Source: DASVAL01 sp035649575
GTDB lineage: Bacteria; Planctomycetota; UBA1135; UBA2386
Assembly: GCA_035649575.1 (NCBI GenBank)
Contig: DASRJH010000180.1
Coordinates: 1-43,970, forward strand
Reading direction: 5' to 3'
Length of the DNA: 43,970 nt
The notes under the pieces are model-generated. The model was not told the DNA's origin, did not search any database, and worked only from the letters and a program-made list of their open reading frames with translations. This document shows positions 25,501-34,186 of the stretch, in pieces; position 1 is the stretch's first letter; every line of letters begins with the position of its first letter. The position numbers and the translations under genes are program-made.

Positions 25501-26985
25501 TCAGCGTCCCAGCTTCTGGATCTTCTCGATCACGTTCGTGGTCGAGCACCCCGGCACGAGCGGCACGAGCAACACCTGCCCGCCGTGCGCTTCGACCCAC
25601 TCGCGCCCAACGACACCCTTGTCGCGCCAGTCCTCGCCCTTGGCCAGCACGTGCGGCGTGACCGCCTCGATCAGGTTCTTCGGCGTGTCGTCGTCGAACG
25701 CGACGACGTAGTCGACGGCCTGCAGCGCCGCCAACACGAGACAGCGGCTCTCGAGCGTGTTGATCGGCCGGCCCGGCGCCTTGTTCTGCCGCCGCACCGA
25801 AGCGTCGGTGTTGACCCCCACCATGAGCGCATCGCCGTAGGCGCGCGCCTTCTGCAGGTAGTCGCAATGGCCCGGGTGCAGGATGTCGAAGCAGCCGTTG
25901 CTGAAGACGAGGCGCCGGCCCTCCGCGCGCAGGCGGTTGCTGACCTCGACGGCCTGCTCGAGCGAGAGGATCTTGCCGGCTCCGTCGGCCGGCGTCTCGC
26001 CGAGCCGCGTCAGGATCTCGCGACGGCTCGGAGCCCAGGTGCCGAGCTTGGCGACCGTGATGCCGGCCGCGTGGTTCGCGAGCCGCAGGCTGTCCTCGAG
26101 CGAGACGCCGCAGGCGCGGCAATACGTGAGCGCCGCGATGACCGTGTCGCCAGCACCCGTGACGTCGAACACCTGCCGCGCCTCGGTCGGGATGATGCGG
26201 TGGCTGCCGTCCTCCTTCTCGAAGAAGATGCCGTCCTTGCCGAGCGTGATGACCGCCGTGCGGATGCCCGTGATCTCGCGCAGGCGCTGGGCGATGCGAT
26301 GCAGGTCTTCGGTCTGTCGGATCTTGATGCCCGTCGCGCCTTCGGCTTCTTCGCGGTTCGGCGTCAACAGGTCGACGCCGCGATAGATCGAGTAGTCCGT
26401 GCCCTTCGGATCGACGACCGTGATGCCTTCCTGCGACCGCGCCGCGGCGATCGCGGCCTCGATGATGCGCGGCGTCAGCACACCCTTGCCGTAGTCGCTG
26501 AGCAGCACGCTCTTCCATGGGAACGGCCGCTGCTGCAGCAGCGCGATCATCGCGCGTTCGGCATCGCCGCCGACCGGCACGCGGCTCTCTTCGTCGACAC
26601 GGAGGACCTGCAGCGTCTTCGCCACGTAACGCGTCTTGCGCGTGGTCGGCCGCGTCCGGTCGACGACGAGGGCCTGCGTGTCGATGTCGGCATTCGCGAG
26701 CAGGGCACGTAGCCGGCCGCCGGCTTCGTCGTCGCCGATCACGCCGAGCACCGATGCCGAGGCACCGAGTCCGCGCAGGTTCGCGGCGACGTTGCAGGCG
26801 CCGCCGAGCAGGTAGCGTTCGCTCGCGAAGTCGAACACGAGCACGGGCGCTTCGGGCGAGACGCGGCTCGCCTTGCCATCGGCGTAGCGATCGAGGATCA
26901 GGTCGCCGACGACTAGGACGCGCGTGGTCGGCAGACCCTCGAGGATCTCGGCGAGGCGTCGGTTCTCGGCGGTGTTGCTCTGCAT
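25501..26985 (-). CDS. hldE: Bifunctional heptose-7-phosphate kinase / heptose-1-phosphate adenylyltransferase
   Basis: A 494-residue HldE (RfaE). The N-terminal ribokinase/PfkB domain (about residues 20-330) has VLVVGDLILDRYADGKASRV, GGACNVAANL, DPKGTDYSIYRG, TPNREEA and the catalytic GAGDT. The C-terminal nucleotidyltransferase domain (about 355-494) has VFSNGCFDILHPGHCDYLQK and ends VPGCSTTNVIEKIQKLGR. It makes ADP-activated heptose for the LPS inner core, phosphorylating at C1 and then adenylylating. Both sites look intact. The ATG shares one base with the stop of the upstream gene (TGATG), so the pair is co-translated. Confidence 0.94.
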   Translation of the reverse strand: MQSNTAENRRLAEILEGLPTTRVLVVGDLILDRYADGKASRVSPEAPVLVFDFASERYLLGGACNVAANLRGLGASASVLGVIGDDEAGGRLRALLANADIDTQALVVDRTRPTTRKTRYVAKTLQVLRVDEESRVPVGGDAERAMIALLQQRPFPWKSVLLSDYGKGVLTPRIIEAAIAAARSQEGITVVDPKGTDYSIYRGVDLLTPNREEAEGATGIKIRQTEDLHRIAQRLREITGIRTAVITLGKDGIFFEKEDGSHRIIPTEARQVFDVTGAGDTVIAALTYCRACGVSLEDSLRLANHAAGITVAKLGTWAPSRREILTRLGETPADGAGKILSLEQAVEVSNRLRAEGRRLVFSNGCFDILHPGHCDYLQKARAYGDALMVGVNTDASVRRQNKAPGRPINTLESRCLVLAALQAVDYVVAFDDDTPKNLIEAVTPHVLAKGEDWRDKGVVGREWVEAHGGQVLLVPLVPGCSTTNVIEKIQKLGR

Positions 26986-27959
26986 CAGCGTGGTTCGCGC
27001 AGGCAGCCGCGCGCCTCTGCCGTGGTGAGGATCGCCTGATGCAGCAGCGGCAGCACGATCTCGTGCATCGCGAGGACGGACCTGCCTTCCTTCGGCGGGC
27101 GCTGCACGACGTTCGTCATGGCGCGGTAGTGCTGGATCATGTCGAAGTTGCAGGTGAGGAAGTCGGCGCCGAGCTGGCCGCGGTTGCGCGCGATCGACAC
27201 GGCCTTCAGGAACACCTCGGGCATGATCACGGCCGAACCGACGTTGCACCAGACGCCGTGGTCGAGGCGGCCGACGCTGTCGGCGAGGATCCAGAAGTCG
27301 CGCATCGTGGCTGTGCCGAGCGCTCCGGCGTCGAGGTCGGGATCCATGTGCGTGATGTCGCAGCCGAACGCGACGTGCACGGTCGCCGGGATCTGCAGCC
27401 GCGCCGCTTCGGCGAACACCGAGAGGTGGCGGTAGGGCAGGTCCTGGTCGAGGATCTGCCTGCCGATCGCGAGGCCGAGCCCTTCGTCGCGCTTTGCCGC
27501 GCGCGTGCTCGCGTCGTTCAGGCCCTTCAGCGTCTCGCGCCAGAATCCGAACGAACCGTCGGCCAGGCCCTCGGCAACGTCCTCGCTGGTCGCGCCCTGG
27601 TAGGCGGTCTCCCAGTCGTGGATCGCGGAGGCTCCGTTCGTGGCGATGTGCGTGACGAAACCGCGCCGCATGAGGTCGATCAAGAGCGGCGACAGGCCGA
27701 CCTTGAACACGTGCGCGCCGAGCGAGAGACCGACCTGGCGGCCCTGCTGATGCGCGTCGACGATGCGACCGACGACGAGCTTGAGCGCCTTGCTGCCGTA
27801 GATCTCGGGCAGCGATTCGAACCACTGCAGGAAGCCTTCGACGGGCGGCAGCACCTTCGCGAAGTCCTCCTTGCCGACCAGGTTCTTGCGCTCGGCGAGC
27901 GGACGCATGCGCAGTGCACGCGGCTTCTTCTCGGATCGCTTTGGCTGCGCATCGGTCAT
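26985..27959 (-). CDS. Deoxyhypusine synthase-like protein
   Basis: A protein of about 324 residues resembling the bacterial deoxyhypusine synthase-like group. Visible segments are VGLSLGAHVFKVGLSPLLID, RGFVTHIATNGASAIHDWET (the N-G-S..HD region that binds NAD in the fold) and ATVHVAFGCDITHMDPD. True deoxyhypusine synthase modifies eIF5A, which bacteria lack, so these relatives probably do something else, for example homospermidine-like or unknown NAD chemistry. I do not see the classic active-site lysine motif. Its stop overlaps the hldE start, which suggests a link to heptose or envelope metabolism. I chose ATG 27959; a start at 27977 adds six residues. Confidence 0.65.
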   Translation of the reverse strand: MTDAQPKRSEKKPRALRMRPLAERKNLVGKEDFAKVLPPVEGFLQWFESLPEIYGSKALKLVVGRIVDAHQQGRQVGLSLGAHVFKVGLSPLLIDLMRRGFVTHIATNGASAIHDWETAYQGATSEDVAEGLADGSFGFWRETLKGLNDASTRAAKRDEGLGLAIGRQILDQDLPYRHLSVFAEAARLQIPATVHVAFGCDITHMDPDLDAGALGTATMRDFWILADSVGRLDHGVWCNVGSAVIMPEVFLKAVSIARNRGQLGADFLTCNFDMIQHYRAMTNVVQRPPKEGRSVLAMHEIVLPLLHQAILTTAEARGCLREPR

Positions 27960-28080
27960 CGGGCCGCCATCGTGCAAGACGGGAGCCCGTGGGTCCAGTT
28001 CGGGGTCCGGAACGGTGTGGCTCGAGCGCCGCCGGCGCAGAAGACGTGTTCCCCTGCACGCCGGCGGCGATCACATCACG

Positions 28081-31000
28081 TCACCGCCAGAACAGCCGCA
28101 ATTCGCGCACGGCGACGGTGCCGAAGGCCTTGTTCAGCGCGAGGTCGAAGCGGACCACCTTCGCGCGATCGCGATTGATCGAGCTCTCGCCGCCGGGCAG
28201 CAGGCTCGTGCGCCACGGTCCGATCGTCGACGGCACCACGGTGCCCGTCAGCGGATCGAGGCGGGCACCTTGCATGCGCAGTTGAACGGCGCCGCTGGGA
28301 TCGTCGGCGCGCAACGGCGACACCGTCGGGTCGTCGCTGAAGATCACCGGCGAACCGGCGATGTCGACGACGAGCTCGTAGCGCAGCCAGACCGGCAGGT
28401 CGTTGGTCGGCGGCAGCAGCCACAACGAACGCGAGCCCGAACGGTCGTCCTGGTCCGTCAAGGGACCGCTGTTGTCAGCCGCGACGAACGCGGGCGTTCC
28501 CGTGCCCGCGAAGCTGACCGTGCCCGCTTCGAGTCGGTAGAAGCCCGGCGCGCCGGCGCCGGCCTGGGTGACCTGGTTGAGGGTCGAAAGGAAGACAGAG
28601 CCAGTACGACTGCCGGCCCCGCCGCCGGTGTCGACCGTTCCATTGACCGTCACGCTGATGCTCGACTGCAGCAGGAAGGAACCGCCGGAACCACCACCTC
28701 CGGGCGACGAGATCCCGTTGTTGATGTCCGGGGCGCTCGGGCTCAGCTGGCTGTCCCCAGTGATGAGGATGCCCGCGCCGCCCTTCGAGCGCAGGATGCC
28801 CGTATTGGCGACGGTCAGGGACCCGCCCGTGCGGAACGCGACGGCGCCACCACCGCCAGTGCCACCGTGGCCCGCCTGGTAGACGTTGGGAGGCGCGGAC
28901 GGGGCGGCAGCTATGCCCTGCGTACCGAATGAATGGCTTCCACCGCCACCGCCACCCGAACCGCCGACCAGGAAGTGGTTCAGCGCACTGTAGCCCGGCG
29001 GCGGCACCGCCGGCGGGAAGGGCAACAGCGAGAACTGCGCACCCGGCGCGGAGGTCGGACTGAAGACCGCAGGAGACAGCGGCGTGCCCGTCGACTGCCC
29101 ACCGGGTAGAGAGTAGCCGCCGCCCGAGCCACCCTGGGAGAAGTGCGCACGATAGACCAGGCCCATGAGAGGCACGTTGACCGTGAGACCCGAGGCGGGA
29201 TTCAGGACGCCGCCCTTGCCGCCGGTGCCCGCAGTGCTGGCGCCATACGCGTGCCCAGCTGGCACGCGGACGTCCTGTCCGTCCCTGCCATTGTACGGGG
29301 GTGGGAAGCCGAACACGATGTCGGGCCCCGTGCTGTGGCATTCGTTGGCCCCATCGCCACCGCGACCACCACCACAACCCGGGGCGCCGCCAAGTTGGCC
29401 ATTCTGGAAGGTGAGGAAGCCGCGCGAATCGAAGTTCGACACGTGCTGGCCCGCGGCAATGCCCGCTGGCGGGACCCAGAACGGCATCTCCGCCGCACTC
29501 ACGTCGATCGTGCCACGGATGTCGGCCTGGCCGCGCACGAAGATCTGCGCCGGCACCGAGCCCAAGAAGCGCACTTTCACTCCGGCAGGCACGACGAAGT
29601 CCGTGAAGTAGTACTTGCCGTCATTGATCAGGTACGACTGACCCGTCAACGAACGCGCGGCAGTCACCAGGAAGTTGTCGTTGTTGAACTCGAACTCGCC
29701 GGTCGCTGGATTCAACGTGCCCTGGAGGTGGTCGAACGAGCCGTGACGGCCGTCGCCACCGAGCGCCACCGGTTGCACGCTGCCGTTCGCCCACACGTCG
29801 CCGGAGACTTGCGGGTCGCGATTGCCGGCCGAAGCGAACGTCTCGACGAGTGCGTTCTGGGCCAGCGGCAAGCCGATCTGCACTTCGAGTCCGTTCGTCG
29901 TGTCGAGCACGCCCGTCGCATCGAATTGCATGCCCTGCGCGTCGTAGCGCTGTCCGAGCAGACTCGGGGAATTCGGCAGCGAGATCTGCAATTGCGCGGG
30001 CAAGCCTGTGCCGAGGAAGGTGATGATCGTCGGTTCGACGCGCAGCAGACAACCGAGTGCGCCGATCGGGATCGGGGCCGGCAGCGGCAGACCCGAGAAG
30101 CTCGTGTGCGAGAAGCCGAGCAGCGCGAACGTCAGGAACGAGCCGTTCGGACCTTGTGCCTGCAGCCGATGGCTCGCCCCGGGTTGCGGGGAGTCACCAG
30201 GCGCGAGCGCGAGTCGGAACGCGGCATTCTGGCACGGCGTGCCATGCGCCAAAGCAAGCGGCACGGGCTCCGGGGCCCATCGCCACACGGCCAGCGGCCC
30301 GGTGGTCTCGACGTGGATCGTCTCGGATCGCGCGGGCTGATACGCCATTGCGGGAAAGAGGCTGAACGGCGGTACCGCCGAGGGCGACAACGACCCGGAC
30401 AAGCCGTCCCACTCGTACGTCGCGTTGTTCAGTCCCGGGATCAAGACGACCAGGCGACCGCGATCGCGATCGAACGTCGCCATCAGATTCGACGTCACGC
30501 CGGGCAACGCGGCAGCACCACCGGTCTGCTGCCAGGCTCCACCGGACAGGCGATAGGTGGAGACGCCGGTACCATCGGCAGCGAACAACGCGAGCTCGCG
30601 CCGCACCGAGTCGTGATAGACACGCGCAGCACCCTGCGTGATGACCGCGCCGGTCAGCTGCGTCCAATCGCCCTGACTGAACCGCCAGGTCTCGAACACG
30701 CCTGACAAGGGAAAGCCGATCAGGATCATGCTCTCGTCGAACGGATCCCGCGCCATCGACATCGAACCGAGCGGCGGTGGCGCATTCGGCGTGATCACCT
30801 GGGTCCAGGTGCTGCCGTCGAACCTCCAGGTGTCGGTGAGCGGACCCCCGGTGCCGATGCCGCCGAACAGCACGAGATCACCAGTCGACTCGTCGACGGC
30901 CATCGCGTGCAGGTGGCGGCGCGGCACCGGCGTGGTCACCGCAGTCCAGGCGATCCCGTTCCACGACCATTCGGTGGCCGCGGGGTTGGCGATGTCTCCT

Positions 31001-31155
31001 CCGAACAGCAACAGTTCGCCGTTCGGCAACGGAGTGAGCGTGAAGCCAGTACGCGAGGGCGGCGCGTTGAGCGCGGGGACCGGAGTCCATTGGGCCGCGA
31101 GAGGGACCGCCACGAACAACACAAGGAATGAACACAAGGCACGGCGGGCAGCCAT
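28081..31155 (-). CDS. Large secreted Kelch-type and glycine-rich protein
   Basis: A 1,024-residue secreted protein. Signal peptide AARRALCSFLVLFVAVPLAA. Residues about 25-330 are Kelch-like repeats with LLFGGDIANP, LVLFGGIGTGGPLTDTWRFD and similar beta-propeller blades. Next comes a module with LALAPGDSPQPGASHRLQAQ, LLGFSHTSFSGLPLPAPIPI and GALGCLLRVEP, which I know mainly as a C-terminal module of planctomycete exported proteins. The rest is a beta-rich region with GGSGGGYSLPGG and GGSGGGGGGSHSF clusters, as in surface repeat proteins, and a final strand-rich domain. It is likely cell-surface or matrix; no catalytic site seen. Confidence 0.78.
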   Translation of the reverse strand: MAARRALCSFLVLFVAVPLAAQWTPVPALNAPPSRTGFTLTPLPNGELLLFGGDIANPAATEWSWNGIAWTAVTTPVPRRHLHAMAVDESTGDLVLFGGIGTGGPLTDTWRFDGSTWTQVITPNAPPPLGSMSMARDPFDESMILIGFPLSGVFETWRFSQGDWTQLTGAVITQGAARVYHDSVRRELALFAADGTGVSTYRLSGGAWQQTGGAAALPGVTSNLMATFDRDRGRLVVLIPGLNNATYEWDGLSGSLSPSAVPPFSLFPAMAYQPARSETIHVETTGPLAVWRWAPEPVPLALAHGTPCQNAAFRLALAPGDSPQPGASHRLQAQGPNGSFLTFALLGFSHTSFSGLPLPAPIPIGALGCLLRVEPTIITFLGTGLPAQLQISLPNSPSLLGQRYDAQGMQFDATGVLDTTNGLEVQIGLPLAQNALVETFASAGNRDPQVSGDVWANGSVQPVALGGDGRHGSFDHLQGTLNPATGEFEFNNDNFLVTAARSLTGQSYLINDGKYYFTDFVVPAGVKVRFLGSVPAQIFVRGQADIRGTIDVSAAEMPFWVPPAGIAAGQHVSNFDSRGFLTFQNGQLGGAPGCGGGRGGDGANECHSTGPDIVFGFPPPYNGRDGQDVRVPAGHAYGASTAGTGGKGGVLNPASGLTVNVPLMGLVYRAHFSQGGSGGGYSLPGGQSTGTPLSPAVFSPTSAPGAQFSLLPFPPAVPPPGYSALNHFLVGGSGGGGGGSHSFGTQGIAAAPSAPPNVYQAGHGGTGGGGAVAFRTGGSLTVANTGILRSKGGAGILITGDSQLSPSAPDINNGISSPGGGGSGGSFLLQSSISVTVNGTVDTGGGAGSRTGSVFLSTLNQVTQAGAGAPGFYRLEAGTVSFAGTGTPAFVAADNSGPLTDQDDRSGSRSLWLLPPTNDLPVWLRYELVVDIAGSPVIFSDDPTVSPLRADDPSGAVQLRMQGARLDPLTGTVVPSTIGPWRTSLLPGGESSINRDRAKVVRFDLALNKAFGTVAVRELRLFWR

Positions 31156-31256
31156 GACTATCTCCAACGTGAGTGGGTTGCACGGGGCTGGGGGTCGGTG
31201 GCGAGGATCCGGTTGTGTTGGAACTGGTCCGCGCGCGGGAGAACCCCGTGCCATGA

Positions 31257-31276
31257 CGATGATCCGGCCTGGCCGG
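31257..31276. promoter_or_regulatory. Inverted repeat upstream of the Kelch-type gene
   Basis: An imperfect palindrome GATCCGGCC-T-GGCCGGGATC with one bulged base, between the DUF1289 gene end and the Kelch-type gene start, about 100 nt before the latter. Operator or hairpin; role unknown. Confidence 0.3.
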
Positions 31277-31324
31277 GATCGCGTCAACGGGGGGCGCGAA
31301 TCGCCAGCCGGAGAACGGCCGCGA

Positions 31325-31525
31325 TCAGCCGCGTGCGCAGCGCGCCGGCAACGCCTCGAGCACTTCGCGCTTCTCGTCCTCGCGCATCGACGACCAGCGG
31401 GCGATCTCGTCCAGCGTGCGCTTGCAGCCACGGCAGAGGCCGTTCTCGGCCATGACACAGACCTGATTGCAAGGCGACAGCGGTTGCGGCGGCAGTTCGC
31501 TCGGCGGCGGGCCAGCCGCACTCAT
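31325..31525 (-). CDS. DUF1289 family protein
   Basis: A 66-residue DUF1289 protein with the family's four-cysteine pattern: SPCNQVCVMAENGLCRGCKR, followed by TLDEIARWSSMREDEKREVL and LPARC. The C-x3-C-x7-C-x2-C set is complete and may bind zinc or a metal cluster; the function of the family is not known. The ATG at 31525 overlaps the stop of the SUFU-domain gene (ATGA), so both are made from one message. Confidence 0.9.
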   Translation of the reverse strand: MSAAGPPPSELPPQPLSPCNQVCVMAENGLCRGCKRTLDEIARWSSMREDEKREVLEALPARCARG

Positions 31526-32196
31526 CGCACGCTCTGCCGCGCCGCATCCGTGCGCGGGTAGATGCCTTCCTTCTGCAGCAGCTGCACGAGCGCTTCCTGG
31601 TCCTCCTGCCGCGCGTACTCGACCTCCGCATCGGTGGCGCCGACGAGGTGGAACAGATCGACGCGCCCCGACGCGAGCTCGAACGCCGAGGGGTAGTGTT
31701 TGGGCTGCTCGACCAGGAGCCAGCGGATCGCGCTCGCGAACGCCGGCGTGATCGAGCCGTTGAGCGGCACGCGGTTGCCGTACTCGAGCAGCTCCGCCCC
31801 TTCGTAGGTGCCGACCGCGACGAGCAGTTCGTAGGCCATGAGGCTGTGCAGGAGCGGCACGGCCCAGCCCAGTCCCGCGGGGCCCGGTGTCTCGATCGCG
31901 AGCTCGAAGCCGAGCCCCGAGAAGCCCGATGGATCGCGGCCAGGCCGTTCGAGGTTCCACGGATTGCTGAGCCCCGACGTCACGAAGATCCAGCTCGGGC
32001 GGTCGTCGTTGGGCGGACACGCGAACACGCCGTGATTGAGCCAGCCCGGATGCGGTTGTTTCTTGTAGCGCTCGTAGACCGAGCTGCCTGCCGTGTAGAC
32101 ACCCTCGCCGAGGTCGCCGAACAGGGAACGGTAGACGCGGTCCTCGCGGTCGGACCAGACGGCTTCGAACCACTGCTCGAACGCGGGATCACTCAT
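31522..32196 (-). CDS. Suppressor of fused (SUFU) domain protein
   Basis: A 224-residue cytoplasmic protein with a bacterial SUFU-like domain. Recognisable parts are GWLNHGVFACPPNDDRPSWI, FVTSGLSNPWNL, GFSGLGFELAIETPG (the G-ELT-like strand typical of the domain) and LLHSLMAYELLVAVG. Bacterial SUFU proteins are thought to act in immunity or toxin contexts or as protein-binding modules, with no settled role. Length is as expected for a single domain plus a charged C-terminal helix (EYARQEDQEALVQLLQKEG). The gene overlaps the following DUF1289 gene by 4 nt. Confidence 0.8.
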   Translation of the reverse strand: MSDPAFEQWFEAVWSDREDRVYRSLFGDLGEGVYTAGSSVYERYKKQPHPGWLNHGVFACPPNDDRPSWIFVTSGLSNPWNLERPGRDPSGFSGLGFELAIETPGPAGLGWAVPLLHSLMAYELLVAVGTYEGAELLEYGNRVPLNGSITPAFASAIRWLLVEQPKHYPSAFELASGRVDLFHLVGATDAEVEYARQEDQEALVQLLQKEGIYPRTDAARQSVR

Positions 32197-32261
32197 CGGG
32201 GCAAACAGGCTATTGCGAGCACGGCGCCGCCGCTACGCCCGTTCCGCATGACCAGCCCGCT

Positions 32262-33125
32262 TCAGAGCGACGACCACTCCACCGGGATCGTCTGCTCCAC
32301 CACGCCATCGCCGTCCGCGTCGAGCGCGAGCTCGACGTTGAAGAAGTCGACCGCCCGGATCGTGAGCACGCTGCCGCCGGCGCCGCGCACTTCGAGCTCC
32401 CCCACCGACGGGTCGGGTACGAACTGGATGCCCGTGAACGGCACCTTCGTCTCGAACTCGACGATCCCGCCGATCGCCTCGCTCTCGACCATTCCAGCGC
32501 CGAACTGGGCGAACGTGAAATCGAGCACGTAGTCGTGGTAGGCGAACGGGGTCCCGGCCGCCAACTCGCTGCCGGCAACGGCGAGGCCGTCACCCACGCG
32601 CAGGTCGAGAGTCATGACCGTGGCCCGCTTCTCGCGCAGAAACCACAGCGGGCCGTTCAGCGTCTCGGTCCCGGAGCCAGAGGTGACCGCGAGGTCGACG
32701 AAGTCGAGGCGGGCCTGCAAGAGCCAGCTGAGTCCGTTCACGAGGTCGCCTTCGACCACGAGCGAGTCGAACGACATCCCGCCGTCGAGCACGAGGCCAT
32801 CTTCGGCGAAGGCCGTGAAGGCGAGCGTGAACAGGTCGCCCGTCGACACCTTGCCGTCTTCGTCGCGATCGTCCCAGGTGCGCACGACCTCGCCACCGCC
32901 GGTTCCCGGGAACGTCGCGGACGGTTCCGGCGGCACGGCCGTGATCACCGCGACGCCGATGCCCGCGACGTCGGCGAGGCGCAGCGATGCGCTGACGGCC
33001 GTGCGCGCGACGAGGAGCGCGTTCGCCGACGTGATCCGGACCGTCGGAAGCGGAGGTGCGGCCGCATGGTCGTCGCCGTTGCACGCGGCGAGGACCATCG
33101 CAAGGGGAAACAACGCAGTTCGCAT
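32262..33125 (-). CDS. Hypothetical lipoprotein
   Basis: A 287-residue predicted lipoprotein: signal RTALFPLAMVL, lipobox LAAC with cysteine about residue 15. The mature protein is beta-rich, with an EF-hand-like acidic loop DDRDEDGKVSTGDLFTLAF and a second one, DADGDGVVEQT, near the C-terminus, which could bind calcium. No family recognised. A repeated motif lies about 80-110 nt upstream of its start (see the repeat at 33201). Confidence 0.72.
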   Translation of the reverse strand: MRTALFPLAMVLAACNGDDHAAAPPLPTVRITSANALLVARTAVSASLRLADVAGIGVAVITAVPPEPSATFPGTGGGEVVRTWDDRDEDGKVSTGDLFTLAFTAFAEDGLVLDGGMSFDSLVVEGDLVNGLSWLLQARLDFVDLAVTSGSGTETLNGPLWFLREKRATVMTLDLRVGDGLAVAGSELAAGTPFAYHDYVLDFTFAQFGAGMVESEAIGGIVEFETKVPFTGIQFVPDPSVGELEVRGAGGSVLTIRAVDFFNVELALDADGDGVVEQTIPVEWSSL

Positions 33126-33200
33126 GGGTGACACGATGAGTGCGATACCAAAGCTTGCACCGGGCTTCGCCTGCGCGCCACCGCCCCGGCTCGACGTCCC

Positions 33201-33239
33201 GACGTTTGACCGTTCCTTCACGGAGACCTCACTGGAGAG
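33201..33239. repeat. Direct repeat copy 1 (flanks the vapBC-glycosylase island)
   Basis: Core GACGTTTGACCGTTCCTTC continues as ACGGAGACCTCACTGGAGAG. The copy at 35189-35226 is the same apart from about three substitutions and one missing base, in the same orientation, 1,988 nt away. Confidence 0.75.
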
Positions 33240-33435
33240 ACCCCAGCTGATGCGCTCGTCGTAGCGTTGCTGCTGCTCACTGGTGTCACCGCCACGAAGC
33301 GAGGACATCGTCCGGCGTCTCGTGCGACTCCTGCAGGCCCACGAAGTCATCGGTCGCTCGCCTGCTACCAAGTCGAGCACAGCCTGACTCCTGCAGCGCC
33401 TGGGGACAAGCCCGGATCGTGGCAACGGCGCACCC

Positions 33436-33461
33436 TTGACATGCGAATCACATGTGCACAT
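33436..33461 (+). promoter_or_regulatory. vapB promoter element with palindromic operator
   Basis: A perfect TTGACA at 33436-33441 is followed by the perfect 10-bp palindrome ATGTGCACAT (33452-33461), which sits inside a wider inverted pair ATGCGAATC ... GATCGCAT (33441-33472). The position directly before vapB fits autoregulation by the ribbon-helix-helix antitoxin. The -10 box is weak. Confidence 0.55.
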
Positions 33462-33470
33462 CCTGATCGC

Positions 33471-33701
33471 ATGCCCAAGATGGTCCAGATCCGCAACATG
33501 CCGGACCGCCTCCACCGTCTGTTCAAGGTGAGGGCCGCCGCAGACGGTCTCTCGCTCTCCGACTACCTGTTGCGAGAGCTGGAGCGAGCCGCAGAGTATC
33601 CCAGCGTCGACGAGTTGAAGCGGAGGCTCGCTTCGCGCCGGCCGGTCGAGACGATCGACTCGACGGCGAGCTGGGTCCGTGAGGAGCGCGAGACACGATG
33701 A
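33471..33701 (+). CDS. vapB: VapB/FitA-type ribbon-helix-helix antitoxin
   Basis: A 76-residue antitoxin. The N-terminal ribbon-helix-helix reads MVQIRNMPDRLHRLFKVRAA and ADGLSLSDYLLRELERAA, typical of FitA-like antitoxins that bind DNA as dimers. The C-terminal tail SVDELKRRLASRRPVETIDS would wrap the toxin. I took the ATG at 33471; a second ATG at 33480 is also possible and neither has a strong ribosome site. The stop overlaps the toxin start by 4 nt (ATGA). The palindrome just upstream is a likely autoregulatory site. Confidence 0.88.
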   Translation: MPKMVQIRNMPDRLHRLFKVRAAADGLSLSDYLLRELERAAEYPSVDELKRRLASRRPVETIDSTASWVREERETR

Positions 33702-34090
33702 TCGTGGTGGACGCGTCTGCGCTCGCCGACGTCCTGCTCCGCGTGGGTTCCGCAAGCGCGGCGGAACACCGCATCCTCGACGCCAAGGAAACGCTCCACG
33801 CGCCGCACCTGGTGGACTTGGAGATCCTCCAGGTGCTGCGGAGGTTCGCGTCGGCCGGCAAGTGGCAAACCGAGCGAGCGACCGAAGCACTGGAAGACCT
33901 CGAGGCACTGCGGATCGCACGACACGCACACGAACCGTTGCGCCGGCGAATCTGGGAGCTCAGGAAGACCGTGACGGCGTACGACGCGGCGTACCTCGCG
34001 CTGGCCGAGTTGCTCGGCTGCCCGCTCGTCACCCGCGACGCGAAGCTCCGTCGTGCATCCGGGCACGACGCGACAGTCGAGGTCCTTTGA
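33698..34090 (+). CDS. vapC: VapC-type PIN domain toxin
   Basis: A 130-residue PIN-domain ribonuclease. Acidic active-site residues are in place: Asp5 in MIVVDASALADVLL, the glutamate in HLVDLEILQVLRRF, aspartate in TAYDAAYLALAELLGCPL and TRDAKLRRA. Length is standard for VapC. It would cut RNA (in known members often tRNA or rRNA) when not bound by the antitoxin encoded just upstream with a 4-nt overlap. Target unknown. Confidence 0.92.
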   Translation: MIVVDASALADVLLRVGSASAAEHRILDAKETLHAPHLVDLEILQVLRRFASAGKWQTERATEALEDLEALRIARHAHEPLRRRIWELRKTVTAYDAAYLALAELLGCPLVTRDAKLRRASGHDATVEVL

Positions 34091-34186
34091 CTCGAGGGGC
34101 CCGTACGGATGTGGTCCGCAGGCACTCGGGAAGGCAGCGGCGCGCCGTTCCGGCCGCCCCCCCACGCCCAAGTCACCGCGCGATGA

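Larger units (their letters stand above)
33126..33470. other. Intergenic region with repeat copy and coding-like debris
   Basis: A 345-nt gap between the minus-strand lipoprotein and vapB. It holds the first copy of the 33201/35189 repeat, a stretch (about 33289-33387, plus strand) whose third positions are GC-rich and which reads SEDIVRRLVRLLQAHEVIG, and the vapB promoter area. The opposite strand of that stretch also looks partly coding, so I do not call a gene. Confidence 0.5.

Noticed and set aside
28920..29130. Glycine-rich stretches that look like DNA repeats
   Set aside because: They are in-frame GG-rich coding segments of the large secreted protein, not an independent repeat array.
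33289..33387. Possible gene remnant SEDIVRRLVRLLQAHEVIG upstream of vapB
   Set aside because: The opposite strand of the same stretch looks equally coding (GLQESHETPDDVLASWR), neither has a start, and I recognise no family; mentioned only as debris in the intergenic entry.
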